Origin: Zestomonas insulae
GTDB taxonomy: Bacteria > Pseudomonadota > Gammaproteobacteria > Pseudomonadales > Pseudomonadaceae
Direction of reading: 5' to 3'
Assembly: GCF_016901015.1 (NCBI RefSeq)
Contig: NZ_JAFEUP010000002.1
Coordinates: 806,001 to 870,000, forward strand
DNA length: 64,000 bases
This document shows positions 42,516-51,340 of the stretch, in pieces (the stretch's first letter is position 1; every line of letters starts with the position of its first letter). The notes under the pieces are model-generated. The model saw nothing but the letters and a program-made list of their open reading frames with translations. It searched no databases and was not told where the DNA came from. A program made the position numbers and the translations under genes.

Positions 42516-43055
42516 ATGAGCCACAAGGCCGATGCGGAATTCGTCCCGCTCAACATCGCCGTGCTGACCGTCAGCGACACCCGTACCCTGGACACCGACA
42601 CCTCTGGCCAACTCTTCGTCGATCGCCTCAGCGCCGCCGGCCACACGCTCGCCGCGCGGGTGCTGCTCAAGGACGATCTGTACAAGATTCGCGCGCAGGT
42701 CGCCGCCTGGATCGCCGAGGAGCAAGTGCAGGTCGTGCTGATCACTGGCGGCACCGGTTTCACCGGCCGCGACAGCACCCCGGAAGCCGTGGCCTGCCTG
42801 CTGGACAAGCAGGTCGATGGTTTCGGCGAGCTGTTCCGGCAGATTTCCGTGCCGGATATCGGCACCTCGACCATTCAATCGCGGGCGCTCGCCGGCCTGG
42901 CCAACGGCACCCTGGTGTGCTGCCTGCCGGGCTCGACCAACGCCTGCCGTACCGGTTGGGACGGCATCCTCGCCGAGCAGCTGGATGCCCGCCATCGGCC
43001 GTGCAATTTCGTCGCCCACCTCAAGCCGGTAGCGCCCTGCGAGTCGCGTGGATGA
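42516..43055 (+). CDS. moaB: Molybdopterin adenylyltransferase-like protein MoaB
   Basis: The 179-residue protein has the MoaB/Mog fold: NIAVLTVSDTRTLDTDTSGQ, VVLITGGTGFTGRDSTPEAV and CCLPGSTNACRTGWDGIL. It acts in molybdenum cofactor synthesis; in bacteria MoaB is a trimeric/hexameric relative of MogA. It overlaps the moeA ATG by 4 bases (43052-43055), so they are translated together. Confidence 0.95.
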   Translation: MSHKADAEFVPLNIAVLTVSDTRTLDTDTSGQLFVDRLSAAGHTLAARVLLKDDLYKIRAQVAAWIAEEQVQVVLITGGTGFTGRDSTPEAVACLLDKQVDGFGELFRQISVPDIGTSTIQSRALAGLANGTLVCCLPGSTNACRTGWDGILAEQLDARHRPCNFVAHLKPVAPCESRG

Positions 43056-44266
43056 GTGGCTGTGAGCATCCCGGCCTGATGCCGCTGGAGGCAGCGCTCG
43101 AGCGGCTGCTGCAGCTGGCCGAGGCGGCGCCGATCCGCGAACGCGAAATCCTGCCGCTGGCCGCCGCCTGTGGACGCGTGCTGGCGGAACCCCTGGTGGC
43201 CGAGCTCGACCTGCCGCCGTGGCCGAACAGCGCCATGGACGGCTACGCCCTGCGCTTGGCGGATTGGCAGGACGAGCCGCTGCGCGTCAGCCAGCGCATC
43301 TTCGCCGGCCAGGCGCCCGCGCCGCTGGAGCCGGGTACTTGCGCGCGGATCTTCACCGGTGCCCCGCTGCCCGAGGGCGCCGATTGCGTGGAGATGCAGG
43401 AGAACGCCGAGCTGCTCGACGACGGCCGCGTGCGCTTCCTCGAGCGCCTCACCGCCGGCCAGCACGTGCGCCCGCAGGGCCAGGAAACCCGTCAGGGTGA
43501 AACGGTACTGGCCGCCGGTACGCGCTTGAGTCCGGTCGAGCTGGGCCTCTGCGCCACCCTCGGCGCGGCAGAGCTGAGCGTCGTCCGCCGGCCGCGGGTC
43601 GCGGTGCTGTCCACCGGCGACGAACTGGTCGAGCCCGGTCAGCCGCTCGGCCCCGGGCAGATCTACAACAGCAATCGACGTCTGCTGTGCAGCTGGCTCG
43701 AACAGCTCGGCTGCGAGGTGGTGGATGGCGGCATCCTGCCGGACGACCTGGCCCTGACCCGCGCGCGGCTCACGGAGCTGAATGCGGTGGACCTGATCGT
43801 CTCCACCGGCGGCGTGTCGGTCGGCGAGGCGGATTTTCTCGGTCAGGTACTGCGCGAAGACGGCGAGCTGGCGCTGTGGAAACTGGCGATCAAGCCGGGC
43901 AAGCCGCTGACCTTCGGCCGCTACCAAGGCGTGCCGCTGCTCGGCCTACCGGGCAATCCGGCGTCGACCCTGGTCACTTTCGCGCTGCTGGCGCGGCCGT
44001 ATTTGCTGCGCCGTCTCGGCGTGGAGAGTGTCGAACCGCTGCGTTTCCCGGTGCCTGCGGGGTTCGCCTGGAGCAAGCCGGGCAGCCGCCGCGAGTTCCT
44101 GCGCGCGCGCTTCGAGCAGGGCCGCGCACTGCTCTACAAGAACCAGAGCTCCGGCGTGCTGCGCGGTGTGGCGTGGGCCGACGGCCTGGTGGAAGTGCGC
44201 GAAGGTCGCACCCTCGCGGAAGGCGAGCTGGTCGATTTCATTCCGCTCAGCGAACTGTTGGTGTAA
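43052..44266 (+). CDS. moeA: Molybdopterin molybdenumtransferase
   Basis: The start is ATG 43052, overlapping the moaB stop; an open frame continuing upstream is not part of it. The 404-residue protein inserts molybdate into adenylylated molybdopterin. Motifs in order are PPWPNSAMDGYALRLADW, ARIFTGAPLPEGADCVEMQE, VLSTGDELVEPGQPLGPGQI, LIVSTGGVSVGEADFL and LLGLPGNPASTL. All family domains are complete. With mobA and moaB it forms a small cofactor cluster. Confidence 0.95.
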   Translation: MSGCEHPGLMPLEAALERLLQLAEAAPIREREILPLAAACGRVLAEPLVAELDLPPWPNSAMDGYALRLADWQDEPLRVSQRIFAGQAPAPLEPGTCARIFTGAPLPEGADCVEMQENAELLDDGRVRFLERLTAGQHVRPQGQETRQGETVLAAGTRLSPVELGLCATLGAAELSVVRRPRVAVLSTGDELVEPGQPLGPGQIYNSNRRLLCSWLEQLGCEVVDGGILPDDLALTRARLTELNAVDLIVSTGGVSVGEADFLGQVLREDGELALWKLAIKPGKPLTFGRYQGVPLLGLPGNPASTLVTFALLARPYLLRRLGVESVEPLRFPVPAGFAWSKPGSRREFLRARFEQGRALLYKNQSSGVLRGVAWADGLVEVREGRTLAEGELVDFIPLSELLV

Positions 44267-44281
44267 TCCGCAGCTTGTGTG

Positions 44282-44313
44282 GCGTGGGAGGTGGCCGTGG
44301 GCCGCTCCCACGC
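44282..44313. repeat. Intergenic hairpin between moeA and the AraC-family gene
   Basis: GCGTGGGAG (44282-44290) pairs with CTCCCACGC (44305-44313) with a short paired inner part; it lies between two convergent stops with no T-run. It shares the GTGGGAG core seen in other pseudomonad intergenic palindromes. Confidence 0.45.
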
Positions 44314-45333
44314 TCAGCCTTTGTGGCTTTCGCGGAACTCGCCGGGGGTCATCCCCGTCCAGCTCTTGAAGCTGCGATGAAACGAGCGCGATTCGGTGAA
44401 GCCCAGGTATTGGGCAATGTCCTGCACGGCCAGCTCGCTGCGAGTGAGGTAGTGCTCGGCCAGTTCCTGGCGCAGCTGGTCGAGGATTTCCTGATAGCTG
44501 GTGCCCGCCAGCTGCAGGTGGCGTTGCAGGGTGCGCACGGTCATGTTGAAACGTTCGGCTACCCGCTCCTTGCGCGGCAGGCCTTCCTTGAGCAGCAGGC
44601 GCAGCGCGTTCTTCACCCGCAGCGGCAGCGGCTCGTCGTTGTCCAGCCCGGCCATCAGCGTCAGGGCGTGCTCTTCGAGGGTGCGCAGCAGATTGGGGTC
44701 GGCCTGGCGCAGCGGCACCTGCAGGTATTCCAGCGGCACCAGCAGGGCGTTGACCGGCTGGCCGAAGTGCACCGGGCAGCCGAACACCGCCTGGTAGTCG
44801 TTCAGCGTGGTGCCCGCCGGCTGCGCATGCTCGAACCACACTTCGCGAGGCGAGTGGTCCATGTCGGCGATCCAGCGTGCGTAGAGCAGCCAGGAGGCGA
44901 GGACGTTCTCGACCATGTGCCGGCGGATGTCGGCGGCCTGGTGGCGACAGGTCCAGATCAGCCGTACGTGATCACCGGCCGCCTCCAGACGGCTGACGCC
45001 CATGTCGCCGACCAGTTTTTCGTAGGGCACGATGCGGCTCATCGCTTCGCCGAGGGTGGCACAGTTCATGGTGATGTAGCCGAGCACGCTCCACGAGCCG
45101 GGCTGCACGAACGCTGCGGCGTGCAGGCCGAACAGAGGATCACCGGAGGCGGCCAGCAGATGGTTGAGCAGCTTCTCGTGCGCCTCGCTGGGCAGGCGAC
45201 TGCCGTTGTCCTGCAGGTCGGCGCGGCTGAGCCCGGCGGCACTCAGCGCGGCGTCCAGATCGAGGCCTTGGCGCTCGGCCAGGCGCAGGTACTTGAGCAG
45301 GGCGGGAACGGAGGTGTAACCCAGTGCGTGCAT
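44314..45333 (-). CDS. AraC family transcriptional regulator (Arabinose_bd type)
   Basis: The start is ATG 45333 (MHALGYTSVPALL), 339 residues; the open frame to 45696 is not used. The N-terminal 200 residues are the sensor domain with FGLHAAAFVQPGSWSVLGYI, typical of the Arabinose_bd group that includes OruR and other Pseudomonas regulators. The C-terminal 100 residues hold two helix-turn-helices (RVAERFNMTVRTLQRHLQ and DIAQYLGFTESRSFHRSFK). It is divergent from the flavoprotein gene at 45449 and is the likely regulator of that operon. The effector is unknown. Confidence 0.9.
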   Translation of the reverse strand: MHALGYTSVPALLKYLRLAERQGLDLDAALSAAGLSRADLQDNGSRLPSEAHEKLLNHLLAASGDPLFGLHAAAFVQPGSWSVLGYITMNCATLGEAMSRIVPYEKLVGDMGVSRLEAAGDHVRLIWTCRHQAADIRRHMVENVLASWLLYARWIADMDHSPREVWFEHAQPAGTTLNDYQAVFGCPVHFGQPVNALLVPLEYLQVPLRQADPNLLRTLEEHALTLMAGLDNDEPLPLRVKNALRLLLKEGLPRKERVAERFNMTVRTLQRHLQLAGTSYQEILDQLRQELAEHYLTRSELAVQDIAQYLGFTESRSFHRSFKSWTGMTPGEFRESHKG

Positions 45334-45448
45334 GGCGGACTTCTTGTTATTCGCTGTCTTGATTGGCAACTCGCGCTGTCCTGATCCGACAGTGACCAGC
45401 GTCGGCGGCTGGCTAGTATAAGCAGCTAAAAATGCACAGGAGAATGGC
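45334..45448. promoter_or_regulatory. Divergent promoter region of the AraC gene and the flavoprotein operon
   Basis: The 115-base spacer contains a TAGTAT -10-like hexamer at 45414-45419. It also has a short inverted repeat CTGTC/GACAG (45376-45380 with 45388-45392), and AGGAG starts at 45438 before the ATG at 45449. The repeat is a possible AraC-family site, but this is weak. Confidence 0.35.
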
Positions 45449-47044
45449 ATGCGGCGTTGGAACGGTTGGGGCGATGAGGCGACGAGCATGGAATTGCCGG
45501 CGCACGGCGCGGCATTTCTGCAGGAGCTGATCGGTGAAGGCCGGCGCCTCGCGGATGCCAGTCTGGCGAGCGTGCTGGCGCAGGTGCCGGCCTCGCGCCT
45601 GCCGGCCCATGCGCTGATCAGTACCGACGCCGAGACCCGCGTGCGCCACGCCCGTGGCCAGAGCCTGCCGGACTGGCTGGCAATGCGCGAAGGCAACTTC
45701 GCGGTGTTCCCCGATGGCGTGGCTTTTCCGGAAACTGCCGCGCAGATTCGCGAGCTGCTGGCCTGGGCGGTGGATCAGGAAGTCATCGTCATTCCCTACG
45801 GCGGCGGCACCTCGGTGGCCGGCCACATCAATCCGCAGGCCGGCGCCCAAGCGGTGCTGACCCTGTCGCTGGAGCGCATGAATCGCCTGCTCGATCTCGA
45901 CGAAGAGAGCCGCCTGGCCACTTTCGGCCCCGGCGCCAACGGCCCGCAGGTGGAAAGCCAGCTGCGTGCGCACGGCTATACCCTCGGCCACTTCCCGCAG
46001 TCGTGGGAGCTGTCGACCATCGGCGGCTGGGTGGCCAGTCGCTCCAGTGGTCAGCAGTCGCTGCGCTACGGGCGCATCGAGCAATTGTTCGCCGGCGGCA
46101 AGCTGGAAACCTTCAGCGGCACGCTGTCCCTGCCGACCTTCCCGGCGTCCGCCGCCGGCCCCGACCTGCGCGAGCTAGTGCTCGGCTCGGAAGGGCGCTT
46201 CGGGGTGATTTCCGAGGTCAAGGTGCGGATCAGCCAGCTGGCCGAGGACGAGCGCTTCTACGCGGTGTTCCTGCCGTCGTGGGCGCAGGCGCTGCAGGCC
46301 ATTCGCGAGCTGGCCCAGGCGCGCGTGCCGCTGTCCATGGCGCGCCTGTCGAACGCCATCGAAACCCGCACGCAACTGGCATTGGCCGGGCACCCGGGGC
46401 AGATCGCCCTGCTCGAGAAGTACCTGGCGCTGCGTGGCGCCGGTGAGGGCAAGTGCATGCTGACCTTCGGCGTGACCGGCAACCGCCTGCAGAATGCTGC
46501 GTCGCTGAAGCAGGCCAAACGCCTGCTCAAGGGGCATGGCGGGGTATTCACCGGCACCCTGCTGGGCAAGAAATGGGCGGAGGGACGCTTCCGTTTCCCT
46601 TACCTGCGCGAGGCGCTGTGGCAGGCCGGCTATGTGGTCGACACCCTGGAAACCGCCACCGACTGGAGCAATGTCGACTCGCTGCTGAACAAGGTCGAGA
46701 CCAGCCTGCGCGACGGCCTGCGTGAAGAGGGCGAGCGCGTGCACGTGTTCACCCACCTCTCGCATGTCTACGGCGAGGGCTCGAGCATCTACACCACCTA
46801 CGTGTTCCGCCCGGCCGCCGACTACGCCGGCACCTTGGCGCGCTGGAGCCAGCTCAAGCACGCTGCTAGCCAGGTGATCGCCGGCAACCGCGGCACCATC
46901 AGTCATCAGCACGGCGTCGGCCGTGATCACGCGGCGTATCTGCCGCTGGAGAAGGGTGAGCAGGGCATGGCGGTGTTGCGCCAGCTGGCCGGGCATTTCG
47001 ACCCGCACGGCCGCCTCAACCCTGGCGTGCTGCTGCAGGACTGA
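45449..47044 (+). CDS. FAD-binding oxidase, alkyl-DHAP synthase-like
   Basis: The 531-residue protein starts at ATG 45449 (MRRWNGWGDEAT), a beginning typical of alkyl-dihydroxyacetonephosphate synthase. The FAD-binding region is VIPYGGGTSVAGHINPQAG near residue 113, and FPQSWELSTIGGWVASRSSG follows, equivalent to the PDSYEFSTLGGW block of human AGPS. Near the C-terminus ISHQHGVGRDHAAYL matches the AGPS HHHGVG substrate motif. These enzymes swap an acyl chain for an alkyl chain on dihydroxyacetone phosphate in ether-lipid synthesis, but bacterial members may do related oxidations. It is first of a four-gene set with a GlpD-like, an FGGY kinase and a lipid kinase. Confidence 0.87.
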   Translation: MRRWNGWGDEATSMELPAHGAAFLQELIGEGRRLADASLASVLAQVPASRLPAHALISTDAETRVRHARGQSLPDWLAMREGNFAVFPDGVAFPETAAQIRELLAWAVDQEVIVIPYGGGTSVAGHINPQAGAQAVLTLSLERMNRLLDLDEESRLATFGPGANGPQVESQLRAHGYTLGHFPQSWELSTIGGWVASRSSGQQSLRYGRIEQLFAGGKLETFSGTLSLPTFPASAAGPDLRELVLGSEGRFGVISEVKVRISQLAEDERFYAVFLPSWAQALQAIRELAQARVPLSMARLSNAIETRTQLALAGHPGQIALLEKYLALRGAGEGKCMLTFGVTGNRLQNAASLKQAKRLLKGHGGVFTGTLLGKKWAEGRFRFPYLREALWQAGYVVDTLETATDWSNVDSLLNKVETSLRDGLREEGERVHVFTHLSHVYGEGSSIYTTYVFRPAADYAGTLARWSQLKHAASQVIAGNRGTISHQHGVGRDHAAYLPLEKGEQGMAVLRQLAGHFDPHGRLNPGVLLQD

Positions 47045-47046
47045 CC

Positions 47047-48630
47047 GTGAGCACCTGGAACGCCGCCTGGCGTGAGTGCGCGCTGCCCGAACTGGCCGCG
47101 CGCGATTGGGACCTGATCGTCATCGGCGGTGGCATCAGCGGCGCCGGCATCCTCCGCGAGGCGGCGCGGCGCGGCTGGAAGTGCCTGCTGCTGGAGCAGC
47201 GCGATTTCGCCTGGGGCACCTCGAGCCGTTCGTCGAAGATGGTCCACGGCGGCCTGCGCTACATCGCCAAGGGCCAGTGGCGGCTGACCCGCGATTCGGT
47301 GCGCGAGCGTCAGCGTCTGCTCGGCGAGGCGCCGGGGCTGGTCGAGCCACTGAGCTTCGTGATGGCTCACTACCAGGGCGGCTTTCCCGGCCCGCGGGTG
47401 TTCGGCGGGCTGCTCGCGCTGTACGACGCGATGGCCGGCAAACGCAACCATCTGTATTACCCGCTGCAGCAGCTCCGCTACCTGGCGCCGGGCCTCAACG
47501 ATGCGCAGTTGCTCGGCGGCACGCGCTTCTACGACGCGGTGACCGACGATGCGCGGCTGGTTCTGCGCGTGCTCGATGAGGCGCGCGGCGACGGCGGCGA
47601 GGCGCTCAACGGCATGCGCGTCGTCGAGTTGCTGCGCGAAAGCGGCCAGGTGGTCGGGCTGATCGCCGAGGACGTCGAGTCCAGTCAGCGCTTCACCTTG
47701 CGCAGCCGCGTGGTGGCGCAGGCCACCGGTGCGTGGGCCAACCGCCTGCGCCAGGCGAGCGGAGCCGAGCAGATTCGCCCGCTGCGCGGCAGCCACCTGC
47801 TGCTGCCGGGTTGGCGCCTGCCGCTGGCGCATGCCTTCAGCTTCATGCACGCGGCCGATGGCCGGCCAGTGTTCGTCTTCCCCTGGGAAGGCGCCACGGT
47901 GATCGGCACCACCGACCTCGATCACCGCGACACGCTGGACCAGGACGCGCGGATCAGCGCGGCCGAGGTCGACTACCTGCTGACGGCCTGTGCCCAGCAG
48001 TTTCCCGCGGCACATATCGAGCGTGACGACGTGCTGTCGACCTGGGCCGGCGTGCGCCCGGTGGTCAGTGACGGCGCGGCGGGGACCAAGCCCTCGGACG
48101 AGAAGCGTGAGCATGCGCTGTGGATCGAGCCGGGTTGCGTAACGCTGGCCGGCGGCAAGCTGACCACCTTTCGCCTGCTCGCCCTGGAAGTGCTGCGCGC
48201 CTGCGCGCCGTGGCTGGGGTGCGGCGTCGACGATCAGGGCGGCGTGGTGTTCCGCTCGCCGCCGGCCGTCGAGCTGCCCGGCCTGCCACTGCTGCAGCAA
48301 CGCCGCCTGGCCGGTCGTCATGGTCGCCAGCTGGTGCGCCTGCGCACTTTGCTGGAAGAACTGGGTGATGCCTGCATCGGCGGCAGCGACACGCTGTGGG
48401 CCGAGCTGGCGCTGGCCGCCGAACAGGAGCTGGTGCTGCACCTGGATGATCTGCTGCTGCGCCGCACGCGCATCGGCCTGCTCCTCGCGCAGGGTGCCGC
48501 TGCCGAACTGCCGCACATCCGCGCACTCTGCCAGGCCCGCCTGGGCTGGGATGACGTGCGCTGGGAAGAAGAGGTGCAGCGCTATCTGGCGTTGTGGCGC
48601 AGCTGCTACAGCCTGCCGGATGGCAGTTGA
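47047..48630 (+). CDS. GlpD-like glycerol-3-phosphate dehydrogenase/oxidase
   Basis: The GTG start at 47047, 2 bases after the flavoprotein stop, gives 527 residues. The FAD-binding N-terminus is DLIVIGGGISGAGILREAAR, then SSRSSKMVHGGLRYIAKGQW, the GlpD hallmark around the active site, and VIGTTDLDHRD. The C-terminal domain (about 390-520) is helical. The enzyme oxidises glycerol-3-phosphate to dihydroxyacetone phosphate at the membrane. Because it lies between an alkyl-DHAP-synthase-like gene and an FGGY kinase, a dedicated substrate such as a 1-O-alkyl derivative is possible but unproven. Confidence 0.88.
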   Translation: MSTWNAAWRECALPELAARDWDLIVIGGGISGAGILREAARRGWKCLLLEQRDFAWGTSSRSSKMVHGGLRYIAKGQWRLTRDSVRERQRLLGEAPGLVEPLSFVMAHYQGGFPGPRVFGGLLALYDAMAGKRNHLYYPLQQLRYLAPGLNDAQLLGGTRFYDAVTDDARLVLRVLDEARGDGGEALNGMRVVELLRESGQVVGLIAEDVESSQRFTLRSRVVAQATGAWANRLRQASGAEQIRPLRGSHLLLPGWRLPLAHAFSFMHAADGRPVFVFPWEGATVIGTTDLDHRDTLDQDARISAAEVDYLLTACAQQFPAAHIERDDVLSTWAGVRPVVSDGAAGTKPSDEKREHALWIEPGCVTLAGGKLTTFRLLALEVLRACAPWLGCGVDDQGGVVFRSPPAVELPGLPLLQQRRLAGRHGRQLVRLRTLLEELGDACIGGSDTLWAELALAAEQELVLHLDDLLLRRTRIGLLLAQGAAAELPHIRALCQARLGWDDVRWEEEVQRYLALWRSCYSLPDGS

Positions 48631-48696
48631 TGGGTTGAGCTTGCGATACCCATCGAATGGATGTTTGGCGATACGAATAACAACAAGGATCGCGAC

Positions 48697-50256
48697 GTGA
48701 GCGAAACAAGCTACCTGCTGGCCATCGACAACGGCACCCAGAGCGTGCGAGCGCTGCTGTTCGACCTCGCCGGCAACCTGATCGGCAAGGGCAAGGTCGA
48801 GTTGCAGGCCTACTACTCGCGGCACCCCGGCTGGGCCGAGCAGGACCCGGAGTACTACTGGCAGAGCCTCGGCGAAGCCTGCCGGCTGCTCTGGCAACAG
48901 GTCGACATCGACCGCAGTCGGATCAAGGGCGTGGCGCTGACCACCCAGCGCGGCACCATCATCAACGTCGACGCCAGCGGCCAGCCGCTGCGCCCGGCGA
49001 TGCTCTGGCTCGACCAGCGTCGCGCCGAGGTCGAGGGCAAGATCAAGGGGCCGTGGGGCTGGCTGTTCAAGGCGATCGGCGAGGAGGCGACGGTCGATTA
49101 CTTTCGCGCCCAGGCCGAGGTCAACTGGATCGCCCAGCACCAGCCCGAGGTGTGGGCCAAGACCCACAAGGTGCTGATGCTCTCGGGCTTTCTGACTCAC
49201 CGGCTGGTCGATCGCTACGTCGACTCGTTGACCAGCTGCGTCGCCTACCTGCCGTTCGACTACAAGCGCCTGAAGTGGGCCGCGCCGCGCGACTGGAAAT
49301 GGCAGGCGATGCCGGTGCGCCGCGAGCAACTGGCGGAGCTGTACAAGCCGGGCGAGAGGCTCGGCGAGATTTCCGCGGCGGCGAGCCACCACACCGGTAT
49401 TCCGCAGGGCCTGCCGCTGATCGCCGCAGGTGCCGACAAGGCCTGTGAAGTGCTCGGCGCCGGTGGCGTGGAGCCGAGCACCGCGTGCCTGTCGTACGGC
49501 ACCACGGCGACCATCAACACCACGCGCAAGCGCTACCTGGAAACCATCCCGCTGATTCCGCCTTACCCGGCGGCGATCCCCGATCACTTCAACACCGAAG
49601 TGATGATCTACCGCGGCTTCTGGATGGTCAGCTGGTTCAAGCAGGAGTTCGGCCTGCGCGAGATGCAGCGCGCCGCCGAGCTGGGCGTCGAGCCGGAGGC
49701 GCTGTTCGACGAGCTGGTCAACAGCGTGCCGCCCGGCTCGATGGGCCTGACCCTGCAGCCGTACTGGTCGCCGGGCATCCGCGAGCCAGGCCTGGAGGCC
49801 AAGGGCTCGATCATCGGCTTCGGCGACGTGCACACCCGCGCGCACATCTATCGGGCGATTCTCGAGGGCCTGGCCTACGCCCTGCGCCAGGGTATGGAGC
49901 GCATCGAGAGGCGCTCGGGCACCCGGGTCACCAGTCTGCGCGTATCGGGCGGCGGTTCGCAGAGCGATGCGGCGATGCAGCTCACCGCCGATATCTTCGG
50001 CCTGCCCGCCGAGCGGCCGCACACCTACGAAACCTCCGGGCTGGGCGCAGCCATCGCCTGCGCGGTCGGCCTCGGCCTGCATGCCGACTTCCCCAGCGCG
50101 ATCGCCGCGATGACCCGCGTCGGCCGTGTGTTCCAGCCCGATCCACAGGCTCGGCAGACCTATCAGCGGCTGTATCGCGAGGTCTACCAGCGCATGTACA
50201 AGCAGCTGAAACCCCTCTACCAGAGCATTCGCGCCATCACCGGCTATCCGCAATAG
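48697..50256 (+). CDS. FGGY-family carbohydrate kinase
   Basis: I choose GTG 48697 (M-SETSYLLAIDNGTQSVRAL) because AAGGA lies eight bases upstream; an ATG at 48661 has no site. The 519-residue protein has the ATP-phosphate loop LAIDNGTQSVRALLFDLAG and a second phosphate motif TACLSYGTTATINTT. Its C-terminal part includes SLRVSGGGSQSDAAMQ and TYETSGLGAAIACAVGLG, the FGGY signature region. It phosphorylates a sugar or polyol, glycerol being the most natural guess from the neighbours. It is longer than typical GlpK, and no glycerol facilitator is adjacent. Confidence 0.9.
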   Translation: MSETSYLLAIDNGTQSVRALLFDLAGNLIGKGKVELQAYYSRHPGWAEQDPEYYWQSLGEACRLLWQQVDIDRSRIKGVALTTQRGTIINVDASGQPLRPAMLWLDQRRAEVEGKIKGPWGWLFKAIGEEATVDYFRAQAEVNWIAQHQPEVWAKTHKVLMLSGFLTHRLVDRYVDSLTSCVAYLPFDYKRLKWAAPRDWKWQAMPVRREQLAELYKPGERLGEISAAASHHTGIPQGLPLIAAGADKACEVLGAGGVEPSTACLSYGTTATINTTRKRYLETIPLIPPYPAAIPDHFNTEVMIYRGFWMVSWFKQEFGLREMQRAAELGVEPEALFDELVNSVPPGSMGLTLQPYWSPGIREPGLEAKGSIIGFGDVHTRAHIYRAILEGLAYALRQGMERIERRSGTRVTSLRVSGGGSQSDAAMQLTADIFGLPAERPHTYETSGLGAAIACAVGLGLHADFPSAIAAMTRVGRVFQPDPQARQTYQRLYREVYQRMYKQLKPLYQSIRAITGYPQ

Positions 50257-50338
50257 GCGACTGGCGCGCGCATCCGCAGCAACGATTCGCCCGTCGCGGT
50301 GGTCTATCCCTGGTAATCACGGGCGAGGGGGATTGGGC

Positions 50339-51238
50339 ATGGCGCAGCGCAGGGCATTGTTGATTCTGCACGGCAAGCAGGCGCTCAACGACGAGGTGCG
50401 CAGCGCCGTGCAGGCGTGCCGCGACTCTGGCTGGGAGCTGGCCGTGAGCCTCACCTGGGAGGCCGGTGACGCCAGGCGCCTGGTGGACGAGGCGCTGGCC
50501 GCCGGCTATCCGACGCTGATCGCCGGCGGGGGCGACGGCACCTTGCGCGACGTGGCCGAGGCACTCGCGCAGAGCACCACCGAGGCCAGCCTGGCGCTGC
50601 TGCCGCTGGGCACCGCCAACGACTTCGCCCGCGCCGCCGGCGTGCCGCTGATTCCCGGCGAGGCGCTAGCGCTGCTCGACGTGGCGCCGCGCCCGGTCGA
50701 TCTGGGCGAGGCGGGCGACCAGCTGTTCCTCAACATGGCCACCGGCGGCTTCGGCTCGATGGTCACCGCGAATACCTCGGAGGACCTGAAGAAGGTGCTC
50801 GGTGGCGCGGCCTACCTGCTCACCGGGCTGACCCGTTTCCCCGAAGTGCATTCCTCGTTCGGCCGCTTCAGTGGGCCGGACTTCGACTGGGAAGGCGAGT
50901 TTCTCGCCCTCGGCATCGGCAACGGGCGCCAGGCCGGTGGCGGCCATCTGCTGTGTCCGCAGGCGCTGGCCGACGACGGCCTGCTCGACCTGTGCATCGT
51001 GCCGGCCGCCCAGGATGTCGGCGGCACGCTGCGCACGCTGCTGTCCGGCGGCATCCTCGGCCTGGAGTCGGTGTCGATCCGCGCGCGCCTGCCGTGGCTC
51101 GAGGTGGATGCCCCGGAAGGCCTGTACCTCAACTTGGATGGCGAGCCACTGAGCAGTTCGCACCTGCGCTTCAGCGCGCGGCCCGCGGCGCTGCGCGTGC
51201 ACCTGCCGCCGGACTCGCCATTACTCGGCGTCGGATGA
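50339..51238 (+). CDS. yegS: YegS-like lipid kinase
   Basis: The start ATG 50339 has GAGGGG eight bases upstream; 299 residues. The diacylglycerol-kinase-type catalytic domain contains AGGGDGTLRDVAEAL near residues 61-75 and LLPLGTANDFARAAGVPL. The second domain has GLESVSIRARLPWLEVDAP near its end. It phosphorylates a lipid headgroup such as phosphatidylglycerol or a diacylglycerol-like lipid. It ends the presumed glycerol/ether-lipid operon, though 82 bases separate it from the kinase gene. Confidence 0.9.
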   Translation: MAQRRALLILHGKQALNDEVRSAVQACRDSGWELAVSLTWEAGDARRLVDEALAAGYPTLIAGGGDGTLRDVAEALAQSTTEASLALLPLGTANDFARAAGVPLIPGEALALLDVAPRPVDLGEAGDQLFLNMATGGFGSMVTANTSEDLKKVLGGAAYLLTGLTRFPEVHSSFGRFSGPDFDWEGEFLALGIGNGRQAGGGHLLCPQALADDGLLDLCIVPAAQDVGGTLRTLLSGGILGLESVSIRARLPWLEVDAPEGLYLNLDGEPLSSSHLRFSARPAALRVHLPPDSPLLGVG

Positions 51239-51340
51239 TTCCGTGTGTTGATGTCTTTGTGCCATTATCTGCGGCGCTTCAGCTTTGTCGGTGGTTGCCG
51301 ATAACCCCCGCAGCAGCTCATTTCAGCCCAGGAGTAAACG

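Noticed and set aside
42260..43051. Upstream extension of the moeA reading frame
   Set aside because: It runs through moaB in another frame; the start at 43052 with 4-base overlap matches the family length.
46927..50253. Minus-strand open frame of about 1108 codons opposite the GlpD-like and FGGY genes
   Set aside because: Antisense shadow over two genes with clear family motifs.
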